64,000 nt of DNA. Source: Pomphorhynchus laevis. Its lineage: Eukaryota > Acanthocephala > Palaeacanthocephala > Echinorhynchida > Pomphorhynchidae. The stretch is taken from assembly GCA_012934845.2 (NCBI GenBank), contig WNNJ02000853.1, positions 1-64,000 of the forward strand, read 5' to 3'. Position numbers and translations under genes: made by a program. A model generated the notes under the pieces. It saw only the letters and a list, made by a program, of their open reading frames with translations. It was not told the DNA's origin and did not search any database. The first letter of the stretch is position 1; every line of letters starts with the position of its first letter. Of the stretch, positions 10,975-22,573 are shown piece after piece.

Positions 10975-13330
10975 CCAAAACTTTTCAAGTTCGTAAGTCA
11001 TACGAAGCTCCAAATGGCAGAAGTTGCATCGATGTTGTCTTTGCTAATGTCGGTATACATAATACATCTCTTGATTTTTCCAACGAATGGGCGTTGATGC
11101 CTAAGCATAAACTAGTTACCTGCGTAATAGATGGAGTATTTTTTGAGAATTTTCATAATCTGGAGAGCTCGTCGCCTTGTAGAATTACGCGGCAAGAGCG
11201 CTTAGATCTCGATAGCATTTAAAATGCTCGAATGTTACAGGATATCGGTGATTTCGATTTAAGTTTCGACGTTTTGCAGAATTCTCTCTGAAATACATGC
11301 GTCCGCCCGGTTTCGAGTGCAAAAAATTTGCCAGTGATCAAACAATTATATTCGCTGAAGAATCTTCGTAAGATCGTACAAATTTTATATAAACAGACTA
11401 GGTTTGAAACAGCAGTGAATGATACATATGTTCAACTACGCCGTCATTTCTGTGCATTGTGAAAGGATTGGAAAGTTGATTGTGCGATTAGGAGAGAAAT
11501 TATCCAATTGAGCAAAGCCGAGAGGGCTCCGTGGCTTTTAAGACCATCATTTTGCAAGCTCGCATCCATAATTCCTGTTAGTGATTGGCGTGTTAACTTC
11601 TCACATATATTTACAGATGACAACGTTCATTTTGCATATTTTAAACGGAGAGAGGAAGTTTGTGATAAATTTAGCTTGGACCCTATAAACCGTCCCTTTA
11701 GCGCACACGAAACAGAATTTGCTATGTTCAACATGGCCCAAAATAAAGCATCAGGTGTGGACAAATTGTGTGTAGAACATATTAGAGATACATACAGTCT
11801 ACTTGAAAGTTAATGGGTATTCTTCTATAATTCAATATTTAATGATTGTCAGTTTCCTCGTAATTAGAGGGATGTAATCATAAAGGTGTTGTATAAGGGC
11901 AACGGTGATACGTTATTGAGGGATTCTTACAGAGGAATAGTCCTCCTCAATCACTCTTACAGGGCGTTCTCACATATTATAACTATTCGACTTTTTAGAA
12001 ATCACGGACATTGCATTTCAGAGGATACACATGGATTCCGTCGGAAGCATTCAATGCTGGACGCACTCACTGTGCTACAATCAAAAGTCGTGGAGGCGTT
12101 TGATATTCATAGCTCGCTGTATTCCGTTTTCGGTGATTTCTCAAAAGATTTGAATAGCATTAATATATTACTGCTTCTGGACAAACTTAGTTCAATGGTC
12201 AATATTCAAGGCCGAATGTTACATTTGATAGAAAGAATTTTACAACCAAACTTTTTACGAATATTTGACGGTTTAAACTACTCTGAACATATCATAGCTA
12301 ATCGAGGGGGCTTCAAGGTGACCCGCTCAGTCCATTATTATTCTCTCTATATCTTATGGATCTCCCTAAGTTCCTACACAGAGTCTCACCAAATATTACG
12401 ATTCTCCTTTACACAGACGATCTAGCAATAATATCTTCAGATTTAATGTCTACTTAATAAGCGCTTGCAGCAGAGTACTGTCTTCGTAATCAGTAGCTGT
12501 AAATATCAATAAAACGAAAATTGTTAAGTTTCGGCAGGAGTTCCTCGCAGACGAGCAGATCGTATTCTTTATAATGACTGTGCATTGGAATTTTGCTCAT
12601 CTTACAAATACTTTGGAGTGACACATCAATCGCTGGTCATTTAAGGCGCATTTGGAGAGGACAGCTGCGAAGATCATGCGAGTCACTTGTACAGTGCCTA
12701 ATGTAGAAGCTCTTTCATTTCAAGGTACCATCCATTATTTTGAAATTATGCTGATCCAATAATTTTATATGGTCTCAGTTGTTTTTGGACAGACTTGGTC
12801 TCGAAAAATTTTGGTTTTATCGATAAGTGCTTGTGGAGGTATGTTCGCCAACAGCTGTCGCAGTACTTAATAAGCTACCTTTACTTTCGTCTTCCATATG
12901 GTTATGATTTCGATTAACATAAACAGCTTCATATTTGGAACATCAACAAAATTTTAATGCAACAGTTGCTGACTTAGATCCCGCAATATACAGGACGCCA
13001 TTGTATATCCAGGATAATTGGAGATTGCCTGATTGTCACAAACGTCCGCTGATATGGGGAGTCTCACTAGACGGGTATCACTCAAAGTTCTGCAAAATTA
13101 GACAACCATTTCACTCTCGTTCGGCAAATTGCATTTGTTTTTTCTGCAACGATAAATGCTCTGCATTACTTCATATTTGCAGTTGCCCTCACTTATCGCT
13201 GATGTCTTTGAAAGATATCGATAACATGAAACGGCTCTAGAATGGAAATATATTCTGTAGAGGTGTGATTAACGCCAATCATGTGAACTTTAATCGTAAA
13301 TCTACTTAGCTTTTCATTAGTTTTGATTCC
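10975..13330 (+). mobile_element. Decayed EN-RT non-LTR retrotransposon
   Basis: On the + strand, about 11000-11220 resembles the end of an APE-type endonuclease (NGRSCIDVVFANVG, later MPKHKLVTCVI). About 11508-12430 holds the reverse transcriptase: NKASGVDKLC, DSYRGIVLLNHSYRAFSHII, DTHGFRRKHSMLDAL, QGDPLSPLLFSLYL in a shifted frame near 12315, and LLYTDDLAI near 12408. A C-terminal CxxC...H.C knuckle lies at about 13130-13185. Several frameshifts and stops interrupt it, and the A/T content has drifted towards the host, so it is old and inactive. The clade is uncertain (L1/R1/RTE-like YRGI wording). It lies inside intron 2 of the host gene in sense orientation. Confidence 0.85.
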
Positions 13331-13597
13331 TGAAGATTGAAAAATATATTTATCAATGTGCCTTAATTGCAATTATATATTTATGTGATTATTTTAGTAA
13401 TTTCTTTAATTTTTACCCATACCGAGAGGGGATGGGCTTAATAACAATCTCTTCATAATTATTAATTATTATGTAATTATAGTAATTAATTTAATAATTA
13501 TGTATTATTAATCTAAGAAGTTATAATACCAACTGCTGACTTTGACTTGGGGTTGATAGCAAAATATACAAAATTTACATTGAAAACAAAATTGTTT

Positions 13598-14088
13598 CAC
13601 GAAAGGTAGGCGTAGGCTCACTGCTGATGAGGTCCACCTACGCTGATTGTAGTGTACAGTGCTGCATCTAGGATTAAAGAATTCACACGAGGATAATTGA
13701 TGAAGCCGACCAAATGATGATACTCGCTCGTGTATGCAATTATTCATTCTATTAACCTGGCAGATTCCGGTTTCCTGTCAAGAAAATTCAAAAGACAGAT
13801 TGTCAGTTGTTTCCGTCAACTGTAGTGCTATCTCCGTCATTTTGTTACAAAAGACGGATACAACGTACAGTTTGCACAAGCGGAAATGTTTTCCTTACAA
13901 ACTGTATCGTTTGCTTTTACAGAAAGGCAGCAGAGGAAAATTTCAGCAGATCATTAAAGGACCGAAACACGAAAGGTAGGCGTAGGCTCACTGCTGATGA
14001 GGTCCACCTACGCTGATTGTAGTGTACAGTGCTGCATCTAGGATTAAAGAATTCACACGAGGATAATTGATGAAGCCGACCAAATGAT
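13598..14088 (+). repeat. Exact 121-bp direct repeats, 370-bp period
   Basis: Positions 13598-13718 and 13968-14088 are identical as far as I can read (starting CACGAAAGGTAGGCGTAGG, ending GCCGACCAAATGAT). They are separated by 249 bp that occur once. The GC content is well above the flanks. The layout is one and a third copies of a 370-bp unit. The unit contains CTGATGAGGTCC and, just before the second copy, GGACCGAAAC; these are complementary boxes discussed as a finding. No protein is encoded convincingly. Confidence 0.85.
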
Positions 14089-14110
14089 AAAAATATTAAA
14101 TCATTAAATA

Positions 14111-14485
14111 TTAAAAATTCCAGTCATAAAATCTTTTGCCATCTGTAGCATATCCATTTCTGGTTGGCCCTATATGAATTTGCTGCCCGTGTTGTAGCCG
14201 GTAGAGTACTAATTGGGACGCGGAGAACGGTTGCCCATCATGTGATTCGAAGCATTCAGCTTTGTTTCTTGGCATTTTCATTGGATTCTTTTGACTGTTG
14301 AGGTTTCTGGTGAATATTGGTCGTCGTGGGTTTCCCATATTTGATCTGCTCGATCTCAGCGTCAGTGATAATAAGAAATAATAGAAATAATAAAATAATA
14401 CAAACATTGCTTTCAGCTTCAGTTTTATTTTAACACGATGGCTTACTGACAGTGTAATTATCGTTTTGCTGCACTTATAAATCAA
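14111..14485 (-). CDS. Hypothetical 124-residue open frame, not recognised
   Basis: The frame opens with a basic stretch, then a very hydrophobic aromatic segment (MFVLFYYFYYFLLSLTL, about residues 27-43), and ends in a more normal-looking tail: MPRNKAECFESHDGQPFSA, then HIGPTRNGYATDGKRFYDWNF. The tail is not low-complexity, unlike most short frames here. I do not recognise the protein. The hydrophobic part is translated from a (AATAAT)-rich run and may be chance. Part of this DNA (about 14380-14500) is loosely repeated at 14540-14700, which argues for a repeat rather than a gene. It lies inside intron 2 on the opposite strand. Confidence 0.25.
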   Translation of the reverse strand: MIYKCSKTIITLSVSHRVKIKLKLKAMFVLFYYFYYFLLSLTLRSSRSNMGNPRRPIFTRNLNSQKNPMKMPRNKAECFESHDGQPFSASQLVLYRLQHGQQIHIGPTRNGYATDGKRFYDWNF

Positions 14486-14732
14486 TTATAAGTATAGCAA
14501 TGTTATTTTTATTTCTAGAAAAAATTATTAAATAATTCATAAGAAATAATAGAATTAACAAAATAATATAAGCACTGCTTCCGCCGTCAGTGTATAACTT
14601 GAATGCACAATTTAAATGTCAACTTATAAAGTAGCACTCGAATTTAATTCTTACTGACTCATTAAAAATATAATTAGCGTTTTGTCGCAGTAGATAAATC
14701 CCTAAATTCATTTATTTGTTCTAATAGACAAA

Positions 14733-15035
14733 ACGATTGTTCGATATTTGATTCATTTATTGTTCGATATTTGATTCATTTATTTTTCGATATTTGATTC
14801 ATGTATTGTTCGATATTTGATTCAGTTATTGTTCGATATTTGATTCATTTATTGTTCGATATTTGATTCATTTATTGTTCGATATTTGATTCATTTATTG
14901 TTCGATATTTGATTCATTTATTGTTCGATATTTGACTCATTTATTGTTCGATATTTGATTCATTTATTGTTCGATATTTGATTCATTTATTGTTCGATAT
15001 TTGATTCATTTATTGTTCGATATTTGATTAGTATT
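14733..15035 (+). repeat. 22-bp minisatellite, 13 copies
   Basis: The unit TTATTGTTCGATATTTGATTCA is repeated head to tail; I count 13 occurrences of CGATATTTGA. Units differ by single bases only (for example TTTTTCG, CATGTATTG, GACTCA variants near the left end). There are no spacers, so it is not a CRISPR array. Confidence 0.95.
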
Positions 15036-15238
15036 AGCAAACATCGAGAAAATATCAACTTTGCTTGTATTTAAAAGGGATTGAAAGTGTAGTTGAAAAT
15101 TGAACGAAATTATCTATTTCACAATTCTGATGTGTACTTTATTATTTCAAAACAATTTAAAACACTTTCAATTCAAAAATATTTTGCTATAATATTATTA
15201 TAATATAATAATATTATATTATTAATTTTATTAATATT

Positions 15239-15310
15239 ATTATCTAATATTCTTCTTACAAAGAAGAATATTAGATAATAATGTTCAAATAATGAAGAAT
15301 ATTAGATAAT
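15239..15310. repeat. 5' junction of the RTE with target-derived inverted copies
   Basis: The 18-bp target duplication ATTATCTAATATTCTTCT (15239-15256) recurs at 18467-18484 after the element. Immediately inside the 5' end its exact reverse complement appears at 15262-15279, and again, shortened by one base, at 15294-15310. These copies are not part of a usual RTE 5' end and look like filler made from the target during integration. Confidence 0.8.
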
Positions 15311-18300
15311 GATGGTGCAGTCTGTTCCTCCTCGCGGTTCCGCTGGATAGCGCTTCCATTTTGGGTGCGTAAACCAAACCCGAACCTTACCGACGACAGG
15401 CATGCGGCAGCCGGTCGGGACAATAACTGTCGCATCCATCAACCATGAGAAATTACAACCAAAATAACCTCGCCAATATTAAGGCGTCCTCTGAAGACGA
15501 CGCGTTCAGGAGGTGCCATCCGGCCTGTTCCAAAATTCACGAGGATGTGCGCTCAGACAAGGCCTGGTCTGTTCGACAAATAAGCGGGGGTTCCGACGGA
15601 AGGACGTCACCGTAACGCAAGTAAACTTGTCCAAACATGCATAAGAGTGGCGACGCTCAACGTAGGAGCACTGACGGATAAATTTCGAGAGATTGCAGTT
15701 GACCTAAAGGGGAGAAAGATCGACATCTGTGCAATTCAAGAGACCAAATGGAAGGGAGGAATAGCCAAGGAAATTAGAGACGGGTACAAACTGTACTACA
15801 TGGGTACAGAGACAGCACGAAATGGCATATCCATTGCAGTAGCGTGGAGACACAGGGAGCAAGTGTGAAGTGACGCGATACACAAGGAGGTTGATGAAGA
15901 TCAAGCTGACATTGTGTGAAACAACCGTCCACTACTTCTCTGCGTACGCCCCTTAAACAGGGTTTACAGGTGACAAGAAGCTGAACTTCTGAGAAATGCT
16001 AGATGAAAAGATAGCAGAAGTACCAAAAGAAGACTAGCTGATCATAGCCGGTGACATGAATGCCCATGTTGGACAGACGGACGAGATTGAATGTCATGGG
16101 GAATATGGCATCGGTGAAAACAATGCAGAAGAGGAACAACTTCTAGAGTTTGCAATTACGCACAACTTTATCATCACCAACACCTATTTACAAAAAGGCC
16201 GAGCCACCTGTACACGTACTACCATGGAATGGGCACACAATCTAGAAAGTCGCAAATTGATTTCGTGCTAGTGAGGCGAAAACACAAGAAGACGGTGCTC
16301 GACACAAAGGTCATCCCATCCGAGCCACAGTGACTCAATATAAGCCACTGATATGCGACCTGAAACTTGAAGTTCCCCTGGTAGTAAACCTGGTTTGTTC
16401 TGGCCTCGGAAGTAAACCGAGGCCACAACAAACGAAGACGAGTCGAATCACGTGGTGGAAAGTGAGGGAAGAAGACAAATTTGGAAAAATGGCAAAGCTA
16501 GCCCGGATAAGAATTCCTAACGTACATGGAGTTCATGACACCTCAACCGCGTTGCGCTGCACGATCCATCTAGCTGCAAAGCAGATACTCGGATCCACCA
16601 TGCCATGTCAACAATACATCGACAAAGAAACTTGGTTTTGGACAGAAGAGGTCAAAGATACGGTGAAGGCAAAGAAAAATTCTTTCAAGGCTCTCCGGAT
16701 AGCACAAACGCAGGAGAACAAAGATGATTACCACCGAGCTAAAAAGAAAGCAGGGAAACAAATGGCTATTGCTAAGAGCAAACACCTAGATAATCTCTAC
16801 TAAAAGCTCGACACATGAGAAGGAGAAAAAGACGTGTACCGACTAGCCCTGCAAGACTGAAGGGGAAATTCCATGGTATCAGTTATGAGCGAGGACCACA
16901 AGACGTTCTGGAGATATGTAGAAGATATTTCAAAGCTATCTCTACAAAAGAGTTCGAACACCCACCAATACCAGAACTGACTCCAAATCACACACAAGTT
17001 GCGCCACTCAACGAGGCAGAGGTCAATGAGGCAATAATGAAGATGAAGCCGGGTAAAGCCAACGGACTAGATGATGTGGCGCGGACTTCTGGAAAATCAA
17101 CCCAGATGAGTAGACACCATGGCTAACAAAGCTTCTCCAGAAGATTGCTGACGCAAAAAAGGTGCCAGAAGACTGTAGTAGAAGCACAACTATCCTAATC
17201 TGGAAGCATAAATGAAGCTCAGCAGATTGCCAAAACTACCGGCCAATCCGTCTTCTCAGCCACACCATGAGGATTTTAGAGAGAGTGCTCTACTAAAAAA
17301 TACCTGACACGATCAAACTAACTGTCAACCAGGCAGGCTCTGTGCGCATCTGTGGAGCCATCGATGCAATACACTCAGCCAGACTACTTTAAAAGCACAG
17401 AGAGAAGAATCAGCTCCTCCATGTGTCTTTTCTGGACCTGAGATGGCGTTCGACAGAGTCTATCATGAGCTCTTATGGTACACCCTAAGATGCAGAGAAG
17501 TACCTGAGGAATTGATCGAATAGATGAAAATGCTGTACAAAGGAACTATGAGCAGTGTGCTAACAATAGCGGTAAAATCCAGAGAATTTCCAGTTTCAGT
17601 CGGTGTGCACCAAGGATCTGCACTCTCCCCATTACTATCCATTATAGTTATGGACGTGATTACGAAAGACCTGCGAAGACAAGCACTATGGACCATCCTG
17701 TATGTCGACGATGTTATGCTGGTATCTAGGGACAAACATGACCTCGATCAGCAAGTGCAGCAAGGGCACGATCGCCTAGCACAGTTTGGGTTGAAACTGG
17801 ACACACCAAAACGGAGTATATGACGACGAACCAGAACAAAGATGTAAGTATATCAGTCAATGGCGTGCCTCTTCCAAAGACAAAAGCGTTTTAATATCTG
17901 GGATCAGTCGTCTCCAGCACAGGAGGAGTGGCAAAAGAAGTCACCACTCGCATCAAAGCTAGCTGGACAAAATGGAGAGCAGCCACTGGAGTCTTGTGCG
18001 ACAAACGTATGTCAGACAGACTCAAATCGAAGTTCTACAGAAGCGTGATACGACTTGTACGGTGCTGAGTGAAGGCAATGACAGCAGAAGCAGAACGTAA
18101 GCTGGGATGTATGGAAACGAAAATGCTAAGGTGGATCGCGGGAAAAACTCGCCAAGGTTATATTCGTAACGAAGACATCCGAAAGCGATTTGGCGTAGCA
18201 CCCATCGCAGACAAACTGAGAGAATCAATGCTGAGATGGTATGGACATGTACTAAGGGCATACGTGAATACACTGGCGCAGGCACCAATTCAAATCGAGG

Positions 18301-18466
18301 TCGACGGAAAGAGACCAAGATGAATACCACAGAAAAGATGGATGGATACCCTCCTGTATGATATGAAAATGGTCGGAATCACGCCCGAAGATGTAGTGGA
18401 TAGGGCATTTTGGCACCAGCGAACGTGGCAAGCGGACCGCCAAACGGGATAAACACTTAGGAAAAG
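15257..18466 (+). mobile_element. RTE-clade LINE, complete length, inactivated
   Basis: A 3.2-kb element, much more GC-rich than the host, bounded by the 18-bp duplication. Parts in order: 5' leader about 15310-15640; APE endonuclease (TLNVGALTDK, ICAIQETKWKGG at 15647-15868; IIAGDMNAHVGQ near 16040-16075); reverse transcriptase (NGLDDVA near 17063, LSHTMRILERVLY near 17255, GSALSPLLSIIVMDV at about 17610-17660, YVDD at 17701-17712); then the long RTE C-terminus (MLRWIAGKTRQGYIRNEDIR near 18124, MLRWYGHVLR near 18230, GKRPR, WQADRQTG). The short 3' end AACGGGATAAACACTTAGG is typical of RTE. Several frames are needed to read it, so it is dead, but the ends and duplication are still clear. It lies in sense orientation in intron 2. 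Confidence 0.92.
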
Positions 18467-18484
18467 ATTATCTAATATTCTTCT

Positions 18485-19281
18485 AAATTTATACTTTCGA
18501 GTATAACCAATTGATGGCAGATCAAATCGAAATAAATTTATTTTTTATTTTAAAGAGATACTTTTTTAAGAATATGATTTTGCATTTATAAAGAATAAAT
18601 GGTTTTGTATTTTTAAATAGTTTTAAAAATTATTGAGTTTTAAATAGCCTAAATATTATAGTACGAGAATTTTTCCCTTATTTTAGTTCGAGAATTCTAT
18701 ATTATAATTCCTTGTTCAAAAATTCATAATTAAAATTACCCATTTTCTTGTTTAACTTTTTATACTCTTAGTATTTTATTAAATTATATTACTGGATATT
18801 ATAGAACTTACAAAAATGAGAAATATTTAGAATTAGTGAATTTTATATATAAATTAATAAACATTAAAATAAAATATATACAATAAAATAGTTATTTATA
18901 ACAACTGAATTGATCTATTATTTAATTAATCCATAATTAATTCCTTTATTTAAGACATTTTATCGTACTATCTAATTGCTACTCTCATTAACTAATTTTA
19001 GAGAATTTTATTTTGTCTTTAAAAGTATGGAATTTACTTTTTTAATAATACATTTTTGAAAAACAAATACGAAACTTAGTTAATAATTTCGTATTCTCGA
19101 ATAATCAATTCTATAATTGATTCGTTGTCTAAATTAATTTTAAATAGTAAATTTAGTTTTGGGATATGAATAAAGGTAAACTCATTTTTTTCTTGGTCTT
19201 TATTTTGAATTTATTTAAAATAATTGATCAATTAATTAATTCTTATATAATTTCATTTTAATGTTCTATTTGATGTTTTAG
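18485..19281 (+). other. Right part of intron 2
   Basis: AT-rich, with no gene or recognisable element. It ends in the acceptor GATGTTTTAG before exon 3. Confidence 0.55.
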
Positions 19282-19463
19282 ATTATTTGGTCTCTAGTAG
19301 AGAAAATGAGTCACGATTAGAGGATTTGGAAGAGGAACTTTCTGTGGCAAAGGAAGTTTCAATTCGATTACATAAAGATCTTGAGTGTTTGGAACAATCT
19401 GAAATAAAAAGCAAGGCACTGCAAAACGATCTGATTAATCAGATTGATAAACTTCATAAAGCT
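19282..19463 (+). CDS. SOGA/MTCL-like coiled-coil gene, exon 3
   Basis: Completes the Gly/Asp codon split by intron 2 and reads DYLVSSRENESRLEDLEEEL, then SVAKEVSIRLHKDLECLEQS, then KALQNDLINQIDKLHKA. Vertebrate SOGA/MTCL has LEQDLKVAKDVSVRLHHEL followed by an ALQNEL segment at the same distance from the ILQYRLRK motif, so both motif order and spacing agree. Acceptor GTTTTAG, donor GTAATT at 19464, phase 0. The frame could read on to a stop at 19515, which would give a truncated form if the intron were retained. Predicted as parallel coiled coil with no membrane segment. Confidence 0.75.
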
Positions 19464-19563
19464 GTAATTATGAAATACTTTTATACTTCTCTTTGTCCTC
19501 TATCACCTACGTATTAAGTGAATATTTATCGGCAATTATTAAAAATACTAATGATTTGTCTTA

Positions 19564-19995
19564 TTGTTAATCGAACATATGTTAGAATACATAAAAATAT
19601 TAAATTTATCAACCGAAAATATGTTAGCTAAAATTCGAAAAATTTCAAACAAAAATATGTTAGCTAAAATTCGAAACATTTCAAACAAAAATATGCTAGC
19701 TAAAGTTCGAAAAATTTCAGAATATTGAAGTTAATACACACGGTAGAATGCTTTAATTCGTATTAGAATATATAAAAATACTAAATTTATAAACCGAAAA
19801 TATGTTAGAATACATAAAAATATTAAATTTATAAAACAAAAATATGCTAGCTAAAGTTCGAAAAATTTCAGAATATTCGATAGTTAATACGCATGGTAGA
19901 TGCTTTAATTCGTATTAGAATATATAAAAATATTAAATTTATAAACCGAAAATGTATTAGCTAAAATTCGAAAAATTTCAGACGGTAGATGTTTT
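19564..19995 (+). repeat. Intronic irregular tandem repeat (about 178-bp unit)
   Basis: Three imperfect units contain ATAAAAATATTAAATTTAT, AAATATGTTAGCTAAAATTC, GAAAAATTTCAGAATATT and GGTAGATGCTTTAATTCGTA in the same order. Shorter inner modules (AACAAAAATATGCTAGCTAAA) are repeated two or three times within units. It fills most of the 659-bp intron between exons 3 and 4. Confidence 0.8.
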
Positions 19996-20122
19996 AATTC
20001 TGAAATAATCATAATTAAGAATTAATTATAAATAAGAATTAGTTATTAATTATTATTTATGATTATTTATTATTAATTATTAAGAATTAATAAATATTGG
20101 TTCTCCTAATGTGTTTATTTAG

Positions 20123-20211
20123 TACAATCCATCGGATTGCCAACTCCAGGAATTGTCTGCTCAACTACAAGAAGCTTTAAAGCGTGAATACGAGCAATCT
20201 GTAAAAATCGG
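20123..20211 (+). CDS. SOGA/MTCL-like coiled-coil gene, exon 4
   Basis: A short exon of 29 codons plus 2 bases, reading YNPSDCQLQELSAQLQEALK then REYEQSVKI. Acceptor TTTATTTAG before 20123 (phase 0) and donor GTATGT after 20211 (phase 2). These phases agree with exon 3 upstream and exon 5 downstream, which is the main support for so short an exon. It may correspond to the CQLQFAKEE-type helix of SOGA proteins, but that match is weak. Confidence 0.65.
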
Positions 20212-22116
20212 GTATGTGATTTTATGTATGAAGAATTTAAGCGGAAACGCTTTTTTTAAAATATTAGATATTAATTATTTATTAAATTATTGAAAAATTT
20301 ATTTCTATACATAAATTTCTACATATTCGTTTTTTTTAAATATTTTATAATTTATTATTTACTTTTTAATTTGATTTTTATAAATAAAAATGTAAAAATT
20401 TAAATTACGCATCTGATCAAAAAATGAAAATCATATCTATTTTAAATAAACAAAATAAATTATCCACCAATCAAATATAATATATCAGTATAATTTTAAG
20501 ATTTTAATCCTTTATAATTCGAATGTTAAATTAATTTATCAAATGCTCAACATATTCAAATGTTGATTATTAAACATTTGAATATTTTAATTTTAATTTT
20601 TTATTTTTAAAATTGAATTCAAATATTTTTAAGATAAATTTAAATGTATTTTAGAATTTACTGATATTTTTTATAAAATATATAAAAATTAATATTTATA
20701 TAATAATATTTTTAAATTAATAATATTAACATTATCATATTTCTTTAGCACAAGGAATATATAAATATATATTGATTTGAAGTAGTCACTAGTCTCTATA
20801 GGTAATTATAGGGACTAGATTAATTAGATTAATTTAATTATTGGGATTAGATTACATAAATAATTATAGGTAATTCGAAATTCATTGTTATTCTATCAAT
20901 ACAAAATTTTCTTTTTTACTTTTATAAAATAAAAATATTTATAAAATCATTCTAGATTTCGTCAATTAATAAGATACAAAACAACATACACCAATGACAA
21001 TCGTTAAAGTATTCGTCTAACAAAGCGAACGGTTGGTCCGTGTCGTAGAAATTTTACAAATTTTTAAACTTCGTCAATTAATACGATACAAAACATACAC
21101 CAACAACAATGTGTCATTTGATATTATTATATTAACTATATGATATTAGCTTTAATATAATTAATATTTTTAATTATACGATATTAACTTTGGTATTAAG
21201 TATTTTGATTAAGAGCTCAATTCAAAGGAAAGTCAGATGGTAAACAATGAATAAGTGTGATTAATTTATGATAAATTTAAGCAGTATCATGGTCATCCGT
21301 TTAAAAGACTACATATTTAGCATTTGACTAGCAAATTGTAGTTGTATTTTCTATTAATATTTGAACATTATAATATTAATATTATATTAATATTCCTAGT
21401 TTACAAATACTATTATCGTTACAATAAATTATCAGTGATAGTTTCACGAGATTAATTTTAATTTTAACCTAAAATATTATTCTATAAATTAATAATATAT
21501 AACATTAATATTTTTAAATTTAATTTTGATATTTTTTATTTTAATATTAAATTAATATATGATGCTATTAATTAATAATTTTATTTTTAAAAATATTAAT
21601 ATTTTTAATTTAATCTTAATATTTTTTATTTAAATATTAATACTTAATATTAAATTAATAGTAATACATCCATCCTGATCTATTTTTTATTTTTTAAATA
21701 TCCAGAAACAGTCAGATATAGTTGAACGAAAATTATTTTGATATTTTGCTAGATACTACTAGCATCTTCAGAAACTACTAGATGCTAGTAGTTTCTAGCG
21801 AAATATCAAAATAATTTTCGTTCAACTATACCTGATTATTTCCAGATATTTTAAAAATTGAATTAATATATGATGTTATAAATTCATGATGTGTTTTTTA
21901 AAATATTAATATTTTTTTAATTTTATATTTTATAAAAAGTAATATATTTGATAAGATATGTTTACTCTTTAATTTGAACGATGTGAACGTTCAAATTAAA
22001 CAGTAATAGATTTAAATATTAAATATGATTAAATGAAAATTTTTAATTATAATTGATATTTTTTAATTGTATAAAATCTTTGTATCTAGCATTTTTCTTT
22101 AAAAATCTAATTGTAG
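20212..22116 (+). other. Intron 4 of the SOGA/MTCL-like gene
   Basis: AT-rich intron from GTATGT to AATTGTAG. It contains the fold-back at 21691-21856 and a small hairpin with 13-bp arms at about 21970-22001 (TTTAATTTGAACG and its complement). No other gene is seen. Confidence 0.55.
21691..21856. repeat. Fold-back palindrome, family shared with 31796-31945
   Basis: The arms AAATATCCAGAAACAG..TA, TATAGTTGAACGAAAATTAT and TTTGATATTTTGCTAGA have close reverse complements in the right half (CTAGCGAAATATCAAAATAA, TTCGTTCAACTATACCTGA, TCCAGATATTT). The loop region carries CTAGTAG/CTACTAG repeats. Read from the centre outwards, each half gives CTGAAGATGCTAGTAG...CTAGC(G/A)AAATATC, close to the Penelope-type tail pattern. 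Confidence 0.85.
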
Positions 22117-22573
22117 AGAATTGCAATCTGAGTTAAAATCCGTACAAAGCACTTTAAAGGATAGTACTGAATGCGGTCAAAATACTGTTGAAGCTGATCA
22201 GAAGCTTATAATTCTACATAATTATGTATGCCGATTAAGACAAGCTATCGATGAAAAGGATCAACTTTTAAATGAGATATCTTCAAAAGAGAACAAATCG
22301 GACCGCGTTAAAACTATAAATGTTGTTAGCCGTGGAACTCAAGCTATTTTACACAATTCATTATTCGACAATTCAACCGATACAAATACATTGTCCGACT
22401 CTGTAGACAGTAACGTACAACCACAACTAAGTTCCAGTGTTTCAGATTCATTTAATCATTGCTCGCTAAATAAGTTGGACTCTAACTCTTCTTATCCGTC
22501 AAATTCCGTTCACAATAACCTTTCTTGTAATGGATTCCATAATGAACGGATTTCACACAACACTAAGGACAAG
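22117..22573 (+). CDS. SOGA/MTCL-like coiled-coil gene, exon 5
   Basis: 152 codons after the split Gly. The first half is coiled coil (ELQSELKSVQSTLKDS, LIILHNYVCRLRQAIDEKD). The second half is a Ser/Asn/Asp-rich, probably disordered linker (DNSTDTNTLSDSVDSNVQPQ, NSSYPSNSVHNNLSCNGF). Acceptor AATTGTAG and donor GTTATT at 22574 in phase 0. The frame would otherwise stop at 22613-22615, so intron retention would end the protein here. The change from coiled coil to low-complexity linker is common between the coiled-coil blocks of large scaffold proteins. No partner exon is certain downstream; 32240 is in a compatible phase. Confidence 0.7.

Noticed and set aside
13598-14088. Complete hammerhead ribozyme in the 370-bp unit
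   Set aside because: The CTGATGA and GAAAC boxes with a 5-bp stem II are there, but no acceptable stem III plus UH plus stem I could be drawn; kept only as a suggestive finding.
14733-15035. CRISPR-like array
   Set aside because: Units are contiguous 22-mers without variable spacers, in an animal intron.
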